Assembly (NCBI GenBank): GCA_018645325.1
Contig: JABGOU010000014.1
Span: 19,847-83,846, forward strand
DNA: 64,000 nt
DNA from: Desulfobacula sp.
GTDB lineage: Bacteria; Desulfobacterota; Desulfobacteria; Desulfobacterales; Desulfobacteraceae
Direction of reading: 5' to 3'
Shown: in pieces, positions 8,473-16,386 of the stretch
How the letters are laid out: every line of letters starts with the position of its first letter
Position numbering within the stretch: the first letter of the stretch is position 1
Program-made: the position numbers and the translations under genes
The notes under the pieces: model-generated
What the model was told of the DNA's origin: nothing
What the model saw: only the letters and a program-made list of their open reading frames with translations
Database searches by the model: none

Positions 8473-10305
8473 TTACCAGTCTTTCTCAACATTTTGTTTT
8501 TCCAACACGGGCATCATTGCACCTCCAGGTTTGTCTTCAAGACGATTGAGCATATTCTCCAAAATCTTTTGGGCCTGTTCAGGCGCCTTATCTTCAGGTG
8601 ATGCTTTATCCTCCCGGGACTCCGATGAAGTTTTTTCAGGTTTATCCTGGGGCTTATTTCCCTTTCCCTGTTTCTCTTTGGGTTTATCTTGTTCCTTTTG
8701 CCCTTTCTTGTCTAAATCTTTGTTATTATCTTTTTTATCCTCATTGTTATTCTGATTTTTTTCAGGATTCTGTCCTTGTTTATTGTCCTGATCTTCTTTG
8801 TTTTCCTTATCGTCTTTATTGTCTTTATTTTCTTTATTATCTTTATTTTTATCGGATTGGGTTTCCTTGTGTTTTTGCTCTTCTTGTTTCAGTCTGGCTA
8901 ACTCCAGGTTTTCTTTTGCCTGTATGTCATAGGGAAAATTGTTCAGGAGAGCTTCATACTCTTTGATGGCCTCATCAAAATCTTCCATTCGATAGTATGT
9001 ATTGGCAAGGTTGTACCGGGCATCATGCGCAAGCTTTATATCCTTAGTTTTTGCGGCCTCCATAAAATTTGTTTTTGCCTGTTCAAATTCATTGTTCATA
9101 TAGGCGGCAACACCAATATTATAATAAAGTCTAGCATTTTCAGGATCTTTAAGCTGGGCATCAATAAAATGCGTTTTGGCCTGTTCATAGTTTAGTTCCT
9201 CAAATGCTTTTATTCCAGAATTGACGCTGGAAGTAACAGACTGTGCATAAACAGATTCTTTCTGAAAAACAAAAATACTCAAACCAATTGCAAACACAAT
9301 TATTGATAATCCTCTTAATCTCTTTTTTGAGGACAATATAAATTCTATCAGCAATAAAACCACACAAGGAAAAAGAAACCATTGATACCTGTTTTCCCAG
9401 ATTTTTTGTTTCCCTGATGTCAAGGTTTTACGTTCCATGGTTCCAAGGATTTTATCTTTATAAATCAGGTCAAGATCCATATCTCCTGCCACAGATCTGA
9501 CATGGGTTCCCCCGGTCATGGCAGCCAGTTTTTCAAGGGTCTTTGTATCCACCTTTGATAAAATAATATTGCCCGAGGTATCTTCTTTAAATCCGCCTTT
9601 TGCATCGGGAATGGGTGCACCCTGTGAGCTTCCAACCCCAATACTAAAAATTTTAATTCCCTGTTTGGCCATTTCCCGGGCAGTCTCTTCCACATCTCCT
9701 GAGGTAGATTCTCCATCAGTAATAATAATAATGGCTTTTTGTGTATCAGACTCTTTTTCAAAACCATTATAAGCTTCTTTAATTGCATGATCGAGATTTG
9801 TCCCGCCCACGGGCAGATACCCCGGTTCCAGAACCTTTAAAAAAATATTAAACGCTTCATGGTCAAGGGTTAAGGGGCACTGGAGAATTGCCCTTCCTGA
9901 AAAGGCCACAAGCCCTGCCCTGTCTGATTTCATCATACGAAGCAGATCAATAATCTCTCTTTTTGCCCGTTCAAGCCGGTTGGGCTTGATATCCTGTGCC
10001 AGCATACTTTTTGAACAATCAAGGGCAATCATGATATCCACCCCTTTCTGGTTCGTCTTTTCCCATCTGTATCCCCATTGGGGAACTGACAGTGCAACAA
10101 TGGCGAAACCAAAAGATATTATGATTAAGCTTGTCTTTATCCACCTTTTTTGGGGATCAAACCCTGGAACTAAAGAAGCAATCATATTTGTCCCTGCAAA
10201 TCGGGCGAGTATCTTTTTTCGTTTCAGAATGCCATAGGCCATTATACCTAACACAGGGATCAGCCCCCATAACAAATTCAACAGGTATGGACTGGCAAAT
10301 TTCAT
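8473..10305 (-). CDS. batB: BatB-BatC fusion (VWA domain plus TPR and charged tail)
   Basis: A 610-residue protein. Two N-terminal membrane helices precede a von Willebrand A domain (about 85-300) with an intact MIDAS motif, ALDCSKS, and the later ITDGES loop. A further helix near 310-345 leads to a TPR region (about 365-475) of BatC type. The tail (about 475-590) is a low-complexity run of Lys, Asp, Glu, Asn and Gln, probably disordered. BatB and BatC are usually separate proteins. VWA MIDAS domains bind metal-dependent protein partners; here the likely partners are BatA and MoxR-type ATPase assemblies. It starts one base after the batA stop, so translation is tightly coupled. Confidence 0.88.
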   Translation of the reverse strand: MKFASPYLLNLLWGLIPVLGIMAYGILKRKKILARFAGTNMIASLVPGFDPQKRWIKTSLIIISFGFAIVALSVPQWGYRWEKTNQKGVDIMIALDCSKSMLAQDIKPNRLERAKREIIDLLRMMKSDRAGLVAFSGRAILQCPLTLDHEAFNIFLKVLEPGYLPVGGTNLDHAIKEAYNGFEKESDTQKAIIIITDGESTSGDVEETAREMAKQGIKIFSIGVGSSQGAPIPDAKGGFKEDTSGNIILSKVDTKTLEKLAAMTGGTHVRSVAGDMDLDLIYKDKILGTMERKTLTSGKQKIWENRYQWFLFPCVVLLLIEFILSSKKRLRGLSIIVFAIGLSIFVFQKESVYAQSVTSSVNSGIKAFEELNYEQAKTHFIDAQLKDPENARLYYNIGVAAYMNNEFEQAKTNFMEAAKTKDIKLAHDARYNLANTYYRMEDFDEAIKEYEALLNNFPYDIQAKENLELARLKQEEQKHKETQSDKNKDNKENKDNKDDKENKEDQDNKQGQNPEKNQNNNEDKKDNNKDLDKKGQKEQDKPKEKQGKGNKPQDKPEKTSSESREDKASPEDKAPEQAQKILENMLNRLEDKPGGAMMPVLEKQNVEKDW

Positions 10306-11301
10306 TTAAGGCACCCTTAAAAATCGTGTGTTTGTCAAAATAATATAAATGAGAAAAAGGATCAGGCCCATAGCAAGCATTCCTGGATACAATTCCTTGT
10401 ACTCCACCCACTTTTCAACATCTACCTTTGTTTTTTCAAGGTTGTTGATCATCTCATAAATCCGGCCCAGTGATTTTAAATCCCCTGCTTCAAAAAAACC
10501 GGCCTGTGTCTTTTCGGCAATTGTTTTTAAAGCATCAATGTCCACATCCACTTTTTGATAAACATATTGCTTACCAAACAATCCATCCACAAGAAAGGGC
10601 GCTTCCCCTTTTGTGCCCACGGCAATGGTATAAATTTTCACTTTTCTTTGAACAGCAATTTTTATTGCATCCTGCCAGGAAAGCTCGCCTGAATTGCTTT
10701 TTCCATCTGTTAACAAAATAATAATATTGGATTTGCTTTCAATATCTTCCAGACGTTTTAAAGAGATACCAATGGCATCTCCAATTGCTGTTCTGGGTCC
10801 TGCCGCCCCTATTCTCAAACGGTCCAGAATAAAGGCTATGGTATTATAATCCCGGGTTAAGGGAATCTGTGTAAATGCATTTGTTCCAAAAACCACCATG
10901 CCGATACGGTCGCCTTCACGTTTCATAATAAACTCTCGGACCACAGTTTTAACAGCTTCCAGGCGTGTTACAATTTTATTGTCTTTTTTAAAATCAAGGG
11001 CCCGCATGGATTCGGAAAGGTCAAGAGCCAGGATAATATTAACCCCTTCAGTGGTCACATTTATTTTCTTATCTCCGAACTGGGGTCTTGCAAGGGCAAG
11101 GATCAACAGGATCAAAGATATTATTTTTAAAACAGGGATAAATTTAGAAACCCCTGCCATAAGAGATGGGGGAAAAGTTTCAAAACCTTTTAACGAGGAC
11201 ACCTTTATTATATTTTTACTTTTCTTTCTAATCTTTAAAAAAATCACAAAAGCAACCACAAGCAGCAATAATAAAAACAAAGGAGAAGCAAATCTAAACA
11301 T
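10306..11301 (-). CDS. batA: BatA, VWA-domain membrane protein
   Basis: A 331-residue protein with two N-terminal membrane helices, a VWA domain (about 85-290) and a C-terminal helix near 305-325. The MIDAS motif is LALDLSESMRALD, with the conserved threonine loop LLTDGKSNSGE later. This architecture is the canonical BatA one and is paralogous to the VWA half of the next gene. The start overlaps the last base of the upstream DUF4381-like gene, indicating translational coupling. In Bacteroides and Leptospira, bat loci have been linked to aerotolerance or stress survival; a similar role here is inferred from the complete operon. Confidence 0.9.
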   Translation of the reverse strand: MFRFASPLFLLLLLVVAFVIFLKIRKKSKNIIKVSSLKGFETFPPSLMAGVSKFIPVLKIISLILLILALARPQFGDKKINVTTEGVNIILALDLSESMRALDFKKDNKIVTRLEAVKTVVREFIMKREGDRIGMVVFGTNAFTQIPLTRDYNTIAFILDRLRIGAAGPRTAIGDAIGISLKRLEDIESKSNIIILLTDGKSNSGELSWQDAIKIAVQRKVKIYTIAVGTKGEAPFLVDGLFGKQYVYQKVDVDIDALKTIAEKTQAGFFEAGDLKSLGRIYEMINNLEKTKVDVEKWVEYKELYPGMLAMGLILFLIYIILTNTRFLRVP

Positions 11302-11843
11302 TATTGGTTTTCTTCCTTTTTTTCCAAAAGTTTTATCAGATCATTTTCTATTTTACTGATTAGCTTTTTAACAAAGGAAAGATCATTTTTTATCTGATCT
11401 TTTCCAGGAACAATCCCGGCATATTTAATTGGGTCACAATACTTTTGAAACCTTGTAATTTCTTTTTTTTGCCCCTTATCAAAATCAAGAAGCATTATGC
11501 CTCTGATAAACTCCTGGGATGTCATCTCTATGGCATTAATGCCAAAGGAACCTTTGATATATTTTCTCAAGACAGCCGTCAGATTAAAATAAAAAAGTCT
11601 TGGATCGATCATTTCTCTTTGTAAAAGAAGATCAAGCTCTTTTAAGGCAGCGTCATAAGGTGCCGGGGGTTCTGGAAGATATTTAGGCTCTGTACTCTGG
11701 TTTCTTTTTTTCAAATATTTTTTTATCAGAAAAAATATGACAACCAAAACAATGATCACCCCTGATATTATCAAGATAATTTTAAGAAGCATGGGATCAA
11801 ACCCTAACCGGACCGGGGGTCTTATACCGTGGATATCCTTCAT
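11301..11843 (-). CDS. DUF4381-like membrane protein of the bat operon
   Basis: A 180-residue protein with one membrane helix near residues 19-42 (IILIISGVIIVLVVIFFLI). A basic stretch and a mostly helical cytoplasmic domain follow. Proteins of this size and shape between the DUF58 gene and batA usually belong to DUF4381; the assignment rests on position, topology and the segment PPAPYDAALKELDLLL. No catalytic motif is visible. It abuts the DUF58 gene and overlaps batA by one base. It is probably a scaffold in the same membrane complex. Confidence 0.75.
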   Translation of the reverse strand: MKDIHGIRPPVRLGFDPMLLKIILIISGVIIVLVVIFFLIKKYLKKRNQSTEPKYLPEPPAPYDAALKELDLLLQREMIDPRLFYFNLTAVLRKYIKGSFGINAIEMTSQEFIRGIMLLDFDKGQKKEITRFQKYCDPIKYAGIVPGKDQIKNDLSFVKKLISKIENDLIKLLEKKEENQ

Positions 11844-12722
11844 CTATCTTAATCGCCTTTCCCTGAATCTAAAATATTGCAACAGGGTATCAGAAACAGA
11901 TGCAGAGGTTTCAAGCTCGATCACATCACTTTTTGCCCTTAAAAAATTATTCAATGTTTTCTTGTGACCTGTCTGTTTTATGGATAAGAATTCTTGTTGA
12001 GTCTTTTTATTGAATGCATCAAACAAAATTTGTCTTTTGCTTTCAAAGTCACACAGGGTAATGATGCCTTTTCCCGGCAGTTTAAATGCTCCTTTATCAT
12101 AGATCATTACCCCTATCGTCTCATGCTTTTGTCGAATTCTTCTGAGACTTTTCAGGTAGCCCTCGTCCAGAAAATCAGACAATATAAAAACAAAAGACCT
12201 TTTCTTGGATATTTTCCCCAGATAGTCCAGAGCTTCTGATATATTGGTGCCCTTTCCCTTAGGATAAAAGGTAAATATCTCTTTTATCACCCGCCAGATA
12301 TGGCTGGAGCCTTTTTTAGGCGGTATATATTTTTCAACCCTGTCTGTAAAAAAAATTACGCCCACTTTATCATTATTTTTAATGGCATTAAAAGCCAGTA
12401 CCGATGCTACCTCGGCTGCTTTTTCAAGTTTAGGGCCTGAAAATGTGCCGAATTTTAAAGAAGAACTCATATCAATAAGCAGCATGACAATACTTTCACG
12501 TTCTTCCTTATAAAGTTTGACAAAGGGCTTGCCAAGCCTTGCTGAAACCTTCCAGTCCAGAGTTTTGACATCATCTCCGGGGGCATATTCCCTGACTTCT
12601 TCAAACTCGATACCAGAGCCCCTGAACACGGATTTATACTGGCCTGCCATAATATTGTTTACAGAACGGCTGGATTTAATATGAATTCGTTTTATTTTTT
12701 TAATAATATGCGCAGGAATCAT
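11844..12722 (-). CDS. DUF58 domain protein
   Basis: A 292-residue cytoplasmic protein with the DUF58 hallmark (FEEVREYAPGDDVKTLDWKV at about 41-60). The VWA-like core has a MIDAS-type motif, LIDMSSSLKFG, near residue 90. DUF58 proteins accompany MoxR ATPases in most bacteria, and the pair is thought to act as an ATP-driven chaperone for metal- or partner-dependent maturation. It lies 14 bp downstream of moxR and directly upstream of the DUF4381-like gene. Homologues are widespread but biochemically poorly defined. Confidence 0.9.
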   Translation of the reverse strand: MIPAHIIKKIKRIHIKSSRSVNNIMAGQYKSVFRGSGIEFEEVREYAPGDDVKTLDWKVSARLGKPFVKLYKEERESIVMLLIDMSSSLKFGTFSGPKLEKAAEVASVLAFNAIKNNDKVGVIFFTDRVEKYIPPKKGSSHIWRVIKEIFTFYPKGKGTNISEALDYLGKISKKRSFVFILSDFLDEGYLKSLRRIRQKHETIGVMIYDKGAFKLPGKGIITLCDFESKRQILFDAFNKKTQQEFLSIKQTGHKKTLNNFLRAKSDVIELETSASVSDTLLQYFRFRERRLR

Positions 12723-12736
12723 TTAAAAAGCTCCCT

Positions 12737-13711
12737 TTAGGGCACCTCAACAGAGTCAAAAAGGGTCTGGATGATATCATCGGTTGAAATATCTTCCGCC
12801 TCTGCTTCAAAGCTTAAAATAATTCTGTGACGTAATACATCAGGGCCCACAAGCTTGATATCCTGGGGCGTGATATAGGCTCTGCCTGATAAAAATGCAT
12901 TCACCCGGGCAGCTTTTGCAAGGAAAATACTGGCCCTTGGAGATGCTCCATATTCGATATATTCGGCCACATCCATTCCATAACTATCCGGCTTTCTTGT
13001 GGCAAATATCAGATCTACAATATACTCTTTTAGTTTTTCATCCACATAGATCTGATCAATCAATTGACCCATACCCGCGATTTGGCCACAATTGATTACC
13101 GGGCTTATGGCATCAGGTCTTTGAAAACTGTTCTTTTTAAGAATCTCAAGTTCCTGAGCCTTGTCTGGATAGTCAACCCGCACTTTAAGCATAAACCTAT
13201 CCACCTGGGCTTCAGGCAAAGGATAGGTCCCTTCCTGTTCAATGGGATTCTGGGTGGCTAAAACAATAAAAGGGGCTGGTAATGAATATGTTTGATCCCC
13301 AATGGTCACCTGTTTTTCCTCCATGGCTTCAAGCAGCGCTGACTGCACCTTTGAAGGTGCCCTGTTAATCTCATCAGCCAGGATTATATTATTAAACAAG
13401 GGTCCTTTTCTTGTTACAAAATCAGATGTTTTGGGCCGGTAGATTTCAGTTCCGGTTAAATCCGCCGGAAGAAGATCCGGGGTAAACTGAATACGCTTGA
13501 ACTGAGCCTGCACAGCAGAAGCAAGTGCTTTTACCGCACTTGTTTTTGCCAATCCCGGAACCCCTTCAATAAGGATATGCCCTCCTGTTAAAAGCCCTGT
13601 TAAAAGACTGTCCACCAGTTTTTCCTGACCCACAAGTTCCTTTGCGATCTCATTTCGGATACTGCTGATTAAAAGATGATTTTTCTCTATTGATTCTTGG
13701 ATCTGTTCCAT
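12737..13711 (-). CDS. moxR: MoxR-family AAA+ ATPase
   Basis: A 324-residue AAA+ ATPase. Walker A reads GVPGLAKTS (about 56-64), Walker B is ILADEINRAP, the sensor-1 region is VLATQNPIEQEGTYPLPEAQ, and the arginine-rich helical lid is present. MoxR proteins form ring ATPases that act as chaperones with VWA-domain partners. This is the first gene of the six-gene run moxR-DUF58-DUF4381-batA-batBC-batDE, all on the minus strand with gaps of 0-14 bp. A sigma70-like promoter lies 59 bp upstream. Confidence 0.93.
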   Translation of the reverse strand: MEQIQESIEKNHLLISSIRNEIAKELVGQEKLVDSLLTGLLTGGHILIEGVPGLAKTSAVKALASAVQAQFKRIQFTPDLLPADLTGTEIYRPKTSDFVTRKGPLFNNIILADEINRAPSKVQSALLEAMEEKQVTIGDQTYSLPAPFIVLATQNPIEQEGTYPLPEAQVDRFMLKVRVDYPDKAQELEILKKNSFQRPDAISPVINCGQIAGMGQLIDQIYVDEKLKEYIVDLIFATRKPDSYGMDVAEYIEYGASPRASIFLAKAARVNAFLSGRAYITPQDIKLVGPDVLRHRIILSFEAEAEDISTDDIIQTLFDSVEVP

Positions 13712-13769
13712 ATTCTTTTATGCCCTTATCCTATAAATTTTACCCATGACAAAAATATAATTTTTGATA

Positions 13770-13797
13770 AATATAATATTTCAAAATAAAGTGTCAA
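13770..13797 (-). promoter_or_regulatory. Sigma70-type promoter of the moxR-bat operon
   Basis: Read on the minus strand, TTGACA (13797-13792) is followed after 16 bp by TATATT (13775-13770). Transcription would start near 13763, leaving a leader of about 50 nt before the moxR ATG at 13711. No alternative promoter of similar quality was seen inside the operon. This is a motif match only. Confidence 0.55.
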
Positions 13798-13817
13798 GAC
13801 ATGAAACAAGCAAGGCA

Positions 13818-13906
13818 GGGCAATCGCATGTAGTTTCCTTATGATTCGTCCATACCCGTTCAGACCAGTTTACCTTTCCATCGCCGACTGGAACTAATTG
13901 ACAGGC
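13818..13906 (+). repeat. 89-bp degenerate direct repeat, copy A
   Basis: This segment matches 14755-14843 over 89 bp without gaps, by eye at roughly 80 percent. Shared blocks include AATCGCATGTA, CCATACCCGTTCAGA and GTTTACCTTTCC. On the minus strand both copies translate in one frame to related peptides (pattern ACQxVP...GKVNxSERVWxNHK), suggesting decayed remnants of one coding sequence. It lies in the 327-bp gap between moxR and the TetR gene. The rest of that gap shows nothing recognisable. Confidence 0.7.
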
Positions 13907-14038
13907 CCCAAAATGCTCATCCAAGGTAATCTGGTCTGAACTAGCTGCTTTGCCAATAATTACAATCCTTGTTGAGGATAGTAACCAAATATTATTTACA
14001 TGCGTTGGACCTGCAAGCAAGGAGTTAAACCTTAATTG

Positions 14039-14656
14039 CTATTTATTTATAAGCTGATCAGCATAAAGAGAGGAAGTGATTTTGATTACTTTTATAATGT
14101 GATCTCTAACGGCTTTTTTATCTTTTAACGAATAATTGCGGAAGGTCATCAAAATACCGGTTATCGATGCAATAAATGAGTGGGAATACAACCGGGCATT
14201 CTGATTCTTTACGTCATGCCTTTTCAGAAGCTGCTCAAAAAGATCGAAAAAAATCTTGGTCACGGAATCGAATTTGCCCATAACCGGATTTGCAAGGTTA
14301 TTTTTCAACATCAGATAGGTCATCATCTGAAATGTTGATTCATTGTCTATCAGATGGTTGGCGAATTTGATGCCAAACTCTTCAATACTTGCCGGAATAT
14401 CCTTTTGAACCAATGTTTTAAACTCTATGCTTGCAAAAGAAATATCCTGAATAAAAGCTTCATGGAATAATTCTTCCTGGCTTGGAAAATATCTGTAAAT
14501 GGTTGCAGGAGAAATGCCTGCCTCTTCGGCGACTTCCCTCATGCCCACCTCAAAGAAAGGCTTTTTGGCAAAAAGTGCTAAAGCAGATTCAATGACGATT
14601 TGTTTTCTTGCTTGTTTTTCTTTTTCCTTTAACTCTGCAAATCTTGATTCACCCAC
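14039..14656 (-). CDS. TetR-family transcriptional regulator
   Basis: A 205-residue regulator. The N-terminal helix-turn-helix (about 25-65) reads MREVAEEAGISPATIYRYFP, the classic TetR recognition region. The remaining residues form the helical ligand and dimerisation domain, which is not diagnostic for a ligand. Translation begins at a GTG (14656) preceded by AGG at a suitable distance. The gene has no obvious operon partner and is bracketed by two copies of an 89-bp direct repeat, so its position may be the result of an insertion. The nearest candidate targets, the bat operon and arginine kinase, are only guesses. Confidence 0.9.
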   Translation of the reverse strand: MGESRFAELKEKEKQARKQIVIESALALFAKKPFFEVGMREVAEEAGISPATIYRYFPSQEELFHEAFIQDISFASIEFKTLVQKDIPASIEEFGIKFANHLIDNESTFQMMTYLMLKNNLANPVMGKFDSVTKIFFDLFEQLLKRHDVKNQNARLYSHSFIASITGILMTFRNYSLKDKKAVRDHIIKVIKITSSLYADQLINK

Positions 14657-14754
14657 TAATATCCTACCTTTTCCAAGTATTTATGATTGATTGAATAATC
14701 TTTTTGACTTATCATTTGTTCAGCCATCTGACAAGGAAAAAACTTTTCTATACA

Positions 14755-14843
14755 GGGTAATCGCATGTAATTTTTTTGTGATTACTCCATACCCGTTCAG
14801 ATCGGTTTACCTTTCCTTCGCTGGATGGGACATGTTGACAGGC
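14755..14843 (+). repeat. 89-bp degenerate direct repeat, copy B
   Basis: Partner of the repeat at 13818-13906, in the same orientation and of the same length. The two copies bracket the TetR gene. This copy lies in the 436-bp gap 14657-15092, which also contains MITE copy 3; no gene is visible in that gap. Confidence 0.7.
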
Positions 14844-14922
14844 TCTATGTCGGGCTACACTTGTGGCGGAAAAACTGTCACAGATATTGACGCTTCTTCT
14901 CAAAATTGATACAAATAAATTT

Positions 14923-15057
14923 GTAATTGTTCAGCCCGTTAAAAAAAGTTATCCCCAAAGCCCTGTCTGATGGATATTTGCAGGAGGTTAAGCGAATAGC
15001 CTCGAAACAAATATCCATCAGACAGGGCGGGTTCAAGCGTAAGAGCTGAATAATTAC
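14923..15057 (+). repeat. MITE-like element, copy 3
   Basis: A 135-bp copy, almost identical to copy 5, with a perfect 8-bp target duplication ATAAATTT at 14915-14922 and 15058-15065. It ends 36 bp before the small Cys-rich ORF that precedes the arginine kinase. The element or its right edge therefore lies where the promoter of those genes is expected. Confidence 0.93.
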
Positions 15058-15092
15058 ATAAATTTTAACTTTTTATTTGAAAATATTTTGCC

Positions 15093-15278
15093 ATGGAAAC
15101 CATCATAAATAGAGATATGTTTGATTTTGAAATCGGGTACTTAACAAAAAGCCCGTGCATGACTTGTGAAAACAAACCTTTGCTTCCCCGTTGTCATAAA
15201 GATTGCCTGATCCTGGACAAAATCCAGACAATGCTTGCAAGGGGCATCTCATCACAGTCATCTTTAATCGAGAATTAA
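15093..15278 (+). CDS. Small Cys-rich protein upstream of arginine kinase
   Basis: A 61-residue ORF with four cysteines arranged C-x2-C ... C-x3-C in the core SPCMTCENKPLLPRCHKDC, which could bind zinc or an iron-sulfur cluster. No family is recognised. It begins with ATG and ends with TAA only six bases before the TTG start of the arginine kinase, in the same reading frame, so translation is likely coupled. Reading through the single stop would fuse it to the kinase. It could be a genuine small protein or a regulatory leader ORF. The ordered Cys/Pro/Asp spacing argues for selection, but this is judged from one sequence. Confidence 0.55.
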   Translation: METIINRDMFDFEIGYLTKSPCMTCENKPLLPRCHKDCLILDKIQTMLARGISSQSSLIEN

Positions 15279-15284
15279 CACCTT

Positions 15285-16304
15285 TTGAGCACCTTTTCAT
15301 TTCCAGAAGAATCCAATAGCCTTGTAAAAAAATATTTATCCCAAAAAATTTGTAAAACCCTTGAACAAAAAAAAACTGATTCAGGATTTACACTTGCAAA
15401 AGCTGTCAATTCCGGTTTGAAAAATCCTGATAGCAAAATTGGTATTTATGCAGGTGATGAACAGTCATATAAGACATTTTCGCTAATTTTTGATCCAGTT
15501 ATTTCACAATACCATGGAGAAAAAGATCTGAACCACAAATCAGATATAAATGAACTTAAGCTTTCCGCCATTGATCCTGAAAAAAAATATATTCAGTCCA
15601 CAAGGATAAGGGTTGCCAGAAACCTTAAAGGCTTCAACTTCACCTGCAACATGGACTTATCCCAACGTCATGATCTTGAAATAAAAATCATCAGGGCATT
15701 AAACTGTCTGCAAAAAACTTTTAAGGGAAAATATTTTTCTTTGGAGCATGATGATAAAAAAGAATTAAAACAGCTTGAAAACGAAAACATATTGTTTCAC
15801 AAAGGTGACCGTTTCCAGGATGCCGCAGGAATCAATTCTGATTTTCCCAAGTGTAGAGGAGTATATCATTCTTTTGACAAAAAATTAATGGTCTGGGTAA
15901 ATGAAGAAGATCATTTAAGAATAATCAGCCTTGAAAAAACGTCAGAATTTTCAAGTGTTTATAGCCGTCTTTGCCGCGCCGTCTCAGAGTTAAACAAAAA
16001 TCTTGATTTTGCATGGAACAAAGCCTATGGGCATCTGAGTTGCTGCCCTACAAACATTGGTACATCCATGAGGGCCTCCGTCCATGTTCAACTTGAAAAA
16101 CTTGAAAGAAAAAAAGAACTCCTTTTTAAACTCATCAAGGACTATAACCTTCAGATCCGGGGAACCAAGGGTGAAAAAACAAAGATCGAAAATGCTGTAT
16201 TTGACGTCAGTAACCGCCAAAGACTTGGAATTTCAGAATCCGGGATCATTAAAAATCTTCATGCCGGCCTTATGGCCATTATCAAGGCTGAAAAAGCCCT
16301 TTAA
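15285..16304 (+). CDS. Arginine kinase (phosphagen kinase)
   Basis: A 339-residue ATP:guanido phosphotransferase, close to the roughly 355 residues of animal arginine kinases. It reversibly transfers phosphate from ATP to arginine, buffering ATP. Visible motifs are the N-domain substrate loop SGLKNPDSKIGIYAGDE (the arginine-type GS loop with Tyr), the ATP-binding STRIRVARNL, the catalytic Glu in WVNEEDHLR, the reactive Cys in CPTNIGTSMRASVHVQL, and the flexible loop IRGTKGEKT with its catalytic Glu. Creatine kinase is unlikely given the GS loop. The start is a TTG; no ATG occurs before residue 120, so TTG or coupling from the upstream ORF must be used. Bacterial copies are rare but known in some marine sulfate reducers, probably by ancient transfer from animals. 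Confidence 0.93.
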   Translation: MSTFSFPEESNSLVKKYLSQKICKTLEQKKTDSGFTLAKAVNSGLKNPDSKIGIYAGDEQSYKTFSLIFDPVISQYHGEKDLNHKSDINELKLSAIDPEKKYIQSTRIRVARNLKGFNFTCNMDLSQRHDLEIKIIRALNCLQKTFKGKYFSLEHDDKKELKQLENENILFHKGDRFQDAAGINSDFPKCRGVYHSFDKKLMVWVNEEDHLRIISLEKTSEFSSVYSRLCRAVSELNKNLDFAWNKAYGHLSCCPTNIGTSMRASVHVQLEKLERKKELLFKLIKDYNLQIRGTKGEKTKIENAVFDVSNRQRLGISESGIIKNLHAGLMAIIKAEKAL

Positions 16305-16328
16305 GCATCTCTTATCATAATTTTACCC

Positions 16329-16345
16329 TGGCACAAAAAATGCAC
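16329..16345 (+). promoter_or_regulatory. Sigma54-type -24/-12 promoter upstream of msrAB
   Basis: CTGGCAC followed by A-rich spacer and TGCAC gives GG-N10-GC with the expected -24/-12 spacing (GG at 16330-16331, GC at 16342-16343). The msrAB start is at 16387, so a leader of about 30 nt would result. No enhancer site or dedicated activator gene was found nearby. Confidence 0.5.
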
Positions 16346-16386
16346 TTCTAGGGTTCAGGCTGTAACGCGTTTTAAGAGGTGACGTC

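Noticed and set aside
8531-8966. Open frames opposite the charged tail of BatB/C
   Set aside because: They mirror the Lys/Glu/Asn-rich low-complexity coding strand and give Leu/Phe/Ser-rich peptides with no start signal.
13781-14020. 79-residue frame on the minus strand between moxR and the TetR gene
   Set aside because: Part of it is the degenerate 89-bp repeat; there is no ribosome site, and the partner copy is interrupted by stops. Treated as a relic, not a gene.
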